Source: Luminiphilus sp. (lineage in GTDB: Bacteria; Pseudomonadota; Gammaproteobacteria; Pseudomonadales; Halieaceae). From it: 7,232 nt of DNA. The stretch is taken from positions 1 to 7,232 of the forward strand of contig JAKMEU010000364.1 of NCBI GenBank assembly GCA_022425845.1, written 5' to 3'. Shown piece by piece: positions 5,905 to 7,232 of the stretch (the first letter of the stretch is position 1; every line of letters starts with the position of its first letter). Made by a program: the position numbers and the translations under genes. The notes under the pieces are model-generated. The model searched no databases and was not told the DNA's origin. It was given only the letters and a program-made list of their open reading frames with translations.

Positions 5905-6423
5905 TCAGTGGTCAGACGTGAGTTGATCTTCAAGGAACATCTGCTCGCGACTGGCGACCCGCTGCAAGTAGGTGTTTGCAAACAGTCCCGACAGCGCCGC
6001 TACCATGCCCGCCATGGTTGGGATCGTTGACTTCTCGACGCCCCCCGCCATGGACTTGGCATCGCCACCGCCTGTCACCGCCATGACGTTGAACACCTCA
6101 ATCATCCCGGTAACCGTACCCAGCAAGCCCAGCAGCGGACACAGCGCCACACAGGTCGTAATCACATTCATGTTGTTGTTGATCATGTCGCGGCTGCTGG
6201 ACAGCATCTTTTGCCGGATCTGTTTGGCATTCCAGGACTTACGCTCAGGGCGACTCTCCCAGGCAGCGACGACCTGGGCACGGTCCTTACGCCAGGACGC
6301 CGAGAAATACCAGAGACGCTCAAAGATGAGCGTCCACATAAAGAATACCAGCAACGCTATCAGCCAGAGGACGTCGCCGCCCTTGTCCATAAACGCGAGT
6401 ATGACCTCAAAAACACCTGGCAT
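5905..6423 (-). CDS. exbB: Short ExbB, MotA/TolQ/ExbB proton channel family
   Basis: A 172-residue inner-membrane protein with three predicted membrane helices at about 17-37, 86-110 and 133-153, and a cytoplasmic stretch between the first two that is shorter than in E. coli ExbB (244 residues). This is the compact form found in TonB2 systems. CPLLGLLGTVTGMIEVF at 95-111 is the family signature in helix 2, with Thr103 matching E. coli Thr148. Before and in helix 3, Glu130 (GGVEKSTIPT) aligns with E. coli Glu176, and Thr136 lies near Thr181 allowing one inserted residue. These polar residues line the proton path of the pentamer in the family. GAGGGG lies eight bases upstream of ATG. It begins 23 bases after the TtpC-like gene. 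It should form the motor with the ExbD proteins encoded next. Confidence 0.94.
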   Translation of the reverse strand: MPGVFEVILAFMDKGGDVLWLIALLVFFMWTLIFERLWYFSASWRKDRAQVVAAWESRPERKSWNAKQIRQKMLSSSRDMINNNMNVITTCVALCPLLGLLGTVTGMIEVFNVMAVTGGGDAKSMAGGVEKSTIPTMAGMVAALSGLFANTYLQRVASREQMFLEDQLTSDH

Positions 6424-6446
6424 GGAAAATCCCCTCTGCCGTCAGC

Positions 6447-7232
6447 TTATCGGTTGTGCTCGCGCTCAGCGTGCTCCGCAACAATGCCTGTCGCCTGCTC
6501 GTTGATCACATGGATGATGCGCTGCGCGCGCCCATTAACGATCGTGTGCAGAAGAACGGTGGGGATAGCAACCAGCAGACCCAATACCGTGGTGACCAGT
6601 GCACTGGAAATACCGCCGGCCATGGCCTTGGGATCACCCGCACCGAAGATGGTAATCGCCTGGAAGGTAATGATCATACCCGTCACCGTACCCAGCAGAC
6701 CCATGAGAGGGGCCACTGCCGCAATGATCTTGAGCAGTGTCAAGCCTGCCTCCAGCTTGGGCGTCTCCTTGAGAACGCCTTCGGCCATCTTCAGCTCGAG
6801 GGTTTCGGGATCCATGTTGGGGCTGGCCTCGTGAATCTTGAGGACGCGTCCCAGAGGGTTGTTTTCATTGGCTTTGTCAGACTTGAGCTGGCTGGACACT
6901 TTCGTGCTCACCAGCGTCAGGACAAGCACGCGATAAATCGCCAGCAGGAAAGCAAACGCGCCTACCGCGGTAATGGCGTAGCCGACGTAGCCACCCTGGT
7001 GCCAGCGCTCTTCGAGCGTGGGGCTGTCGATGATAGCCGCCAGGAATGATCCTCCGGTGGGTCCCGTGGGATCGACACCAAACTGGTGCAAACCTGAGCT
7101 GGATCCAGCAAGGTCAGCCGCCTGGCCGCCAAAGGCACCGCCGGGCTGCCGGGGCAACTCACTCAGCTTGCCGTTGGCGTAGGACAGGTAGTTGCCGTTT
7201 GCGTCGATGACGTTAAATGCACCGACACGTAC
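6447..7232 (-). CDS. ttpC: TtpC-like MotA/TolQ/ExbB family protein (5' end outside window)
   Basis: The frame is open from the right edge of the window to TAA at 6447-6449; 261 residues are visible and the N-terminus is missing. An initiation at TTG 7157 would be spurious, because the 25 codons before it (VRVGAFNVIDANGNYLSYAN and on) fit the periplasmic domain of TtpC. The visible part holds the end of that domain (LSELPRQPGG at 23-32), a glycine/serine-rich stretch, a QGG-containing segment, and three membrane helices at about 82-105, 166-191 and 210-233 of the visible part. APLMGLLGTVTGMI is the family signature in helix 2. TtpC is known in Vibrio to be needed for TonB2-dependent transport, together with ExbB2, ExbD2 and TonB2. 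Unlike the short ExbB, this protein has Ser (visible residue 210) where E. coli ExbB has Glu176. The full family length is about 450 residues, so roughly 40 percent is missing. Confidence 0.88.
   Translation of the reverse strand, partial: VRVGAFNVIDANGNYLSYANGKLSELPRQPGGAFGGQAADLAGSSSGLHQFGVDPTGPTGGSFLAAIIDSPTLEERWHQGGYVGYAITAVGAFAFLLAIYRVLVLTLVSTKVSSQLKSDKANENNPLGRVLKIHEASPNMDPETLELKMAEGVLKETPKLEAGLTLLKIIAAVAPLMGLLGTVTGMIITFQAITIFGAGDPKAMAGGISSALVTTVLGLLVAIPTVLLHTIVNGRAQRIIHVINEQATGIVAEHAEREHNR

Noticed and set aside
6112..6707. Similar DNA in exbB and ttpC around the GLLGTVTGM codons
   Set aside because: Explained by the shared family signature of the two ExbB-type proteins.
6211..6834. 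Plus-strand open frames of 170-200 codons opposite exbB and ttpC
   Set aside because: They overlap clear membrane-protein genes on the other strand, have no recognisable domain and no convincing ribosome site.

Overview
The window looks like chromosomal core sequence from a marine-type gammaproteobacterium. The basis is a PykA-like pyruvate kinase, a GlpQ-type phosphodiesterase, a CspA-family cold shock gene and, above all, a TonB2-type energy-transduction operon (TtpC, ExbB, ExbD, ExbD, TonB, TPR protein). That operon arrangement is known from Vibrio and Shewanella and is widespread in marine Gammaproteobacteria. The genus cannot be named from sequence reading alone. I see no insertion sequences, CRISPR arrays, tRNA or rRNA genes, or signs of recent transfer.

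Left part, plus strand (1-3019): an open frame ends at 93 and is probably the C-terminus of an upstream gene. It is followed at short spacing by glpQ (121-1068, GTG start) and pykA (1103-2557, TTG start). The three could be one transcript; GlpQ yields glycerol 3-phosphate, which enters lower glycolysis where pyruvate kinase acts. A 201-base gap follows. It holds an AT-rich tract, a probable extended -10 promoter and a strongly structured 5' leader, and leads into a 68-residue cold shock protein gene (2759-2965) closed by a textbook intrinsic terminator (2992-3019).

Right part, minus strand (3082-7232): a tight operon transcribed from the right edge towards the cold shock gene, with gaps of only 5 to 27 bases. 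In transcription order it encodes a TtpC-like MotA/TolQ/ExbB-family protein (5' end outside the window), a short ExbB, two different ExbD proteins, a TonB with a short proline-rich spacer, and an exported TPR protein. Together they should couple the proton motive force of the inner membrane to TonB-dependent outer-membrane receptors. TtpC and the TPR protein are the accessory parts that set TonB2 systems apart from the E. coli ExbB-ExbD-TonB system.

The most interesting items are the multi-hairpin leader of the cold shock gene, a GlpQ-like enzyme with no room for a signal peptide, and the apparent division of labour between the two ExbB-family proteins (one keeps the membrane glutamate, the other has serine) and between the two ExbD paralogues. 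The TonB operon belongs to a known class. I do not claim a wholly new system here.
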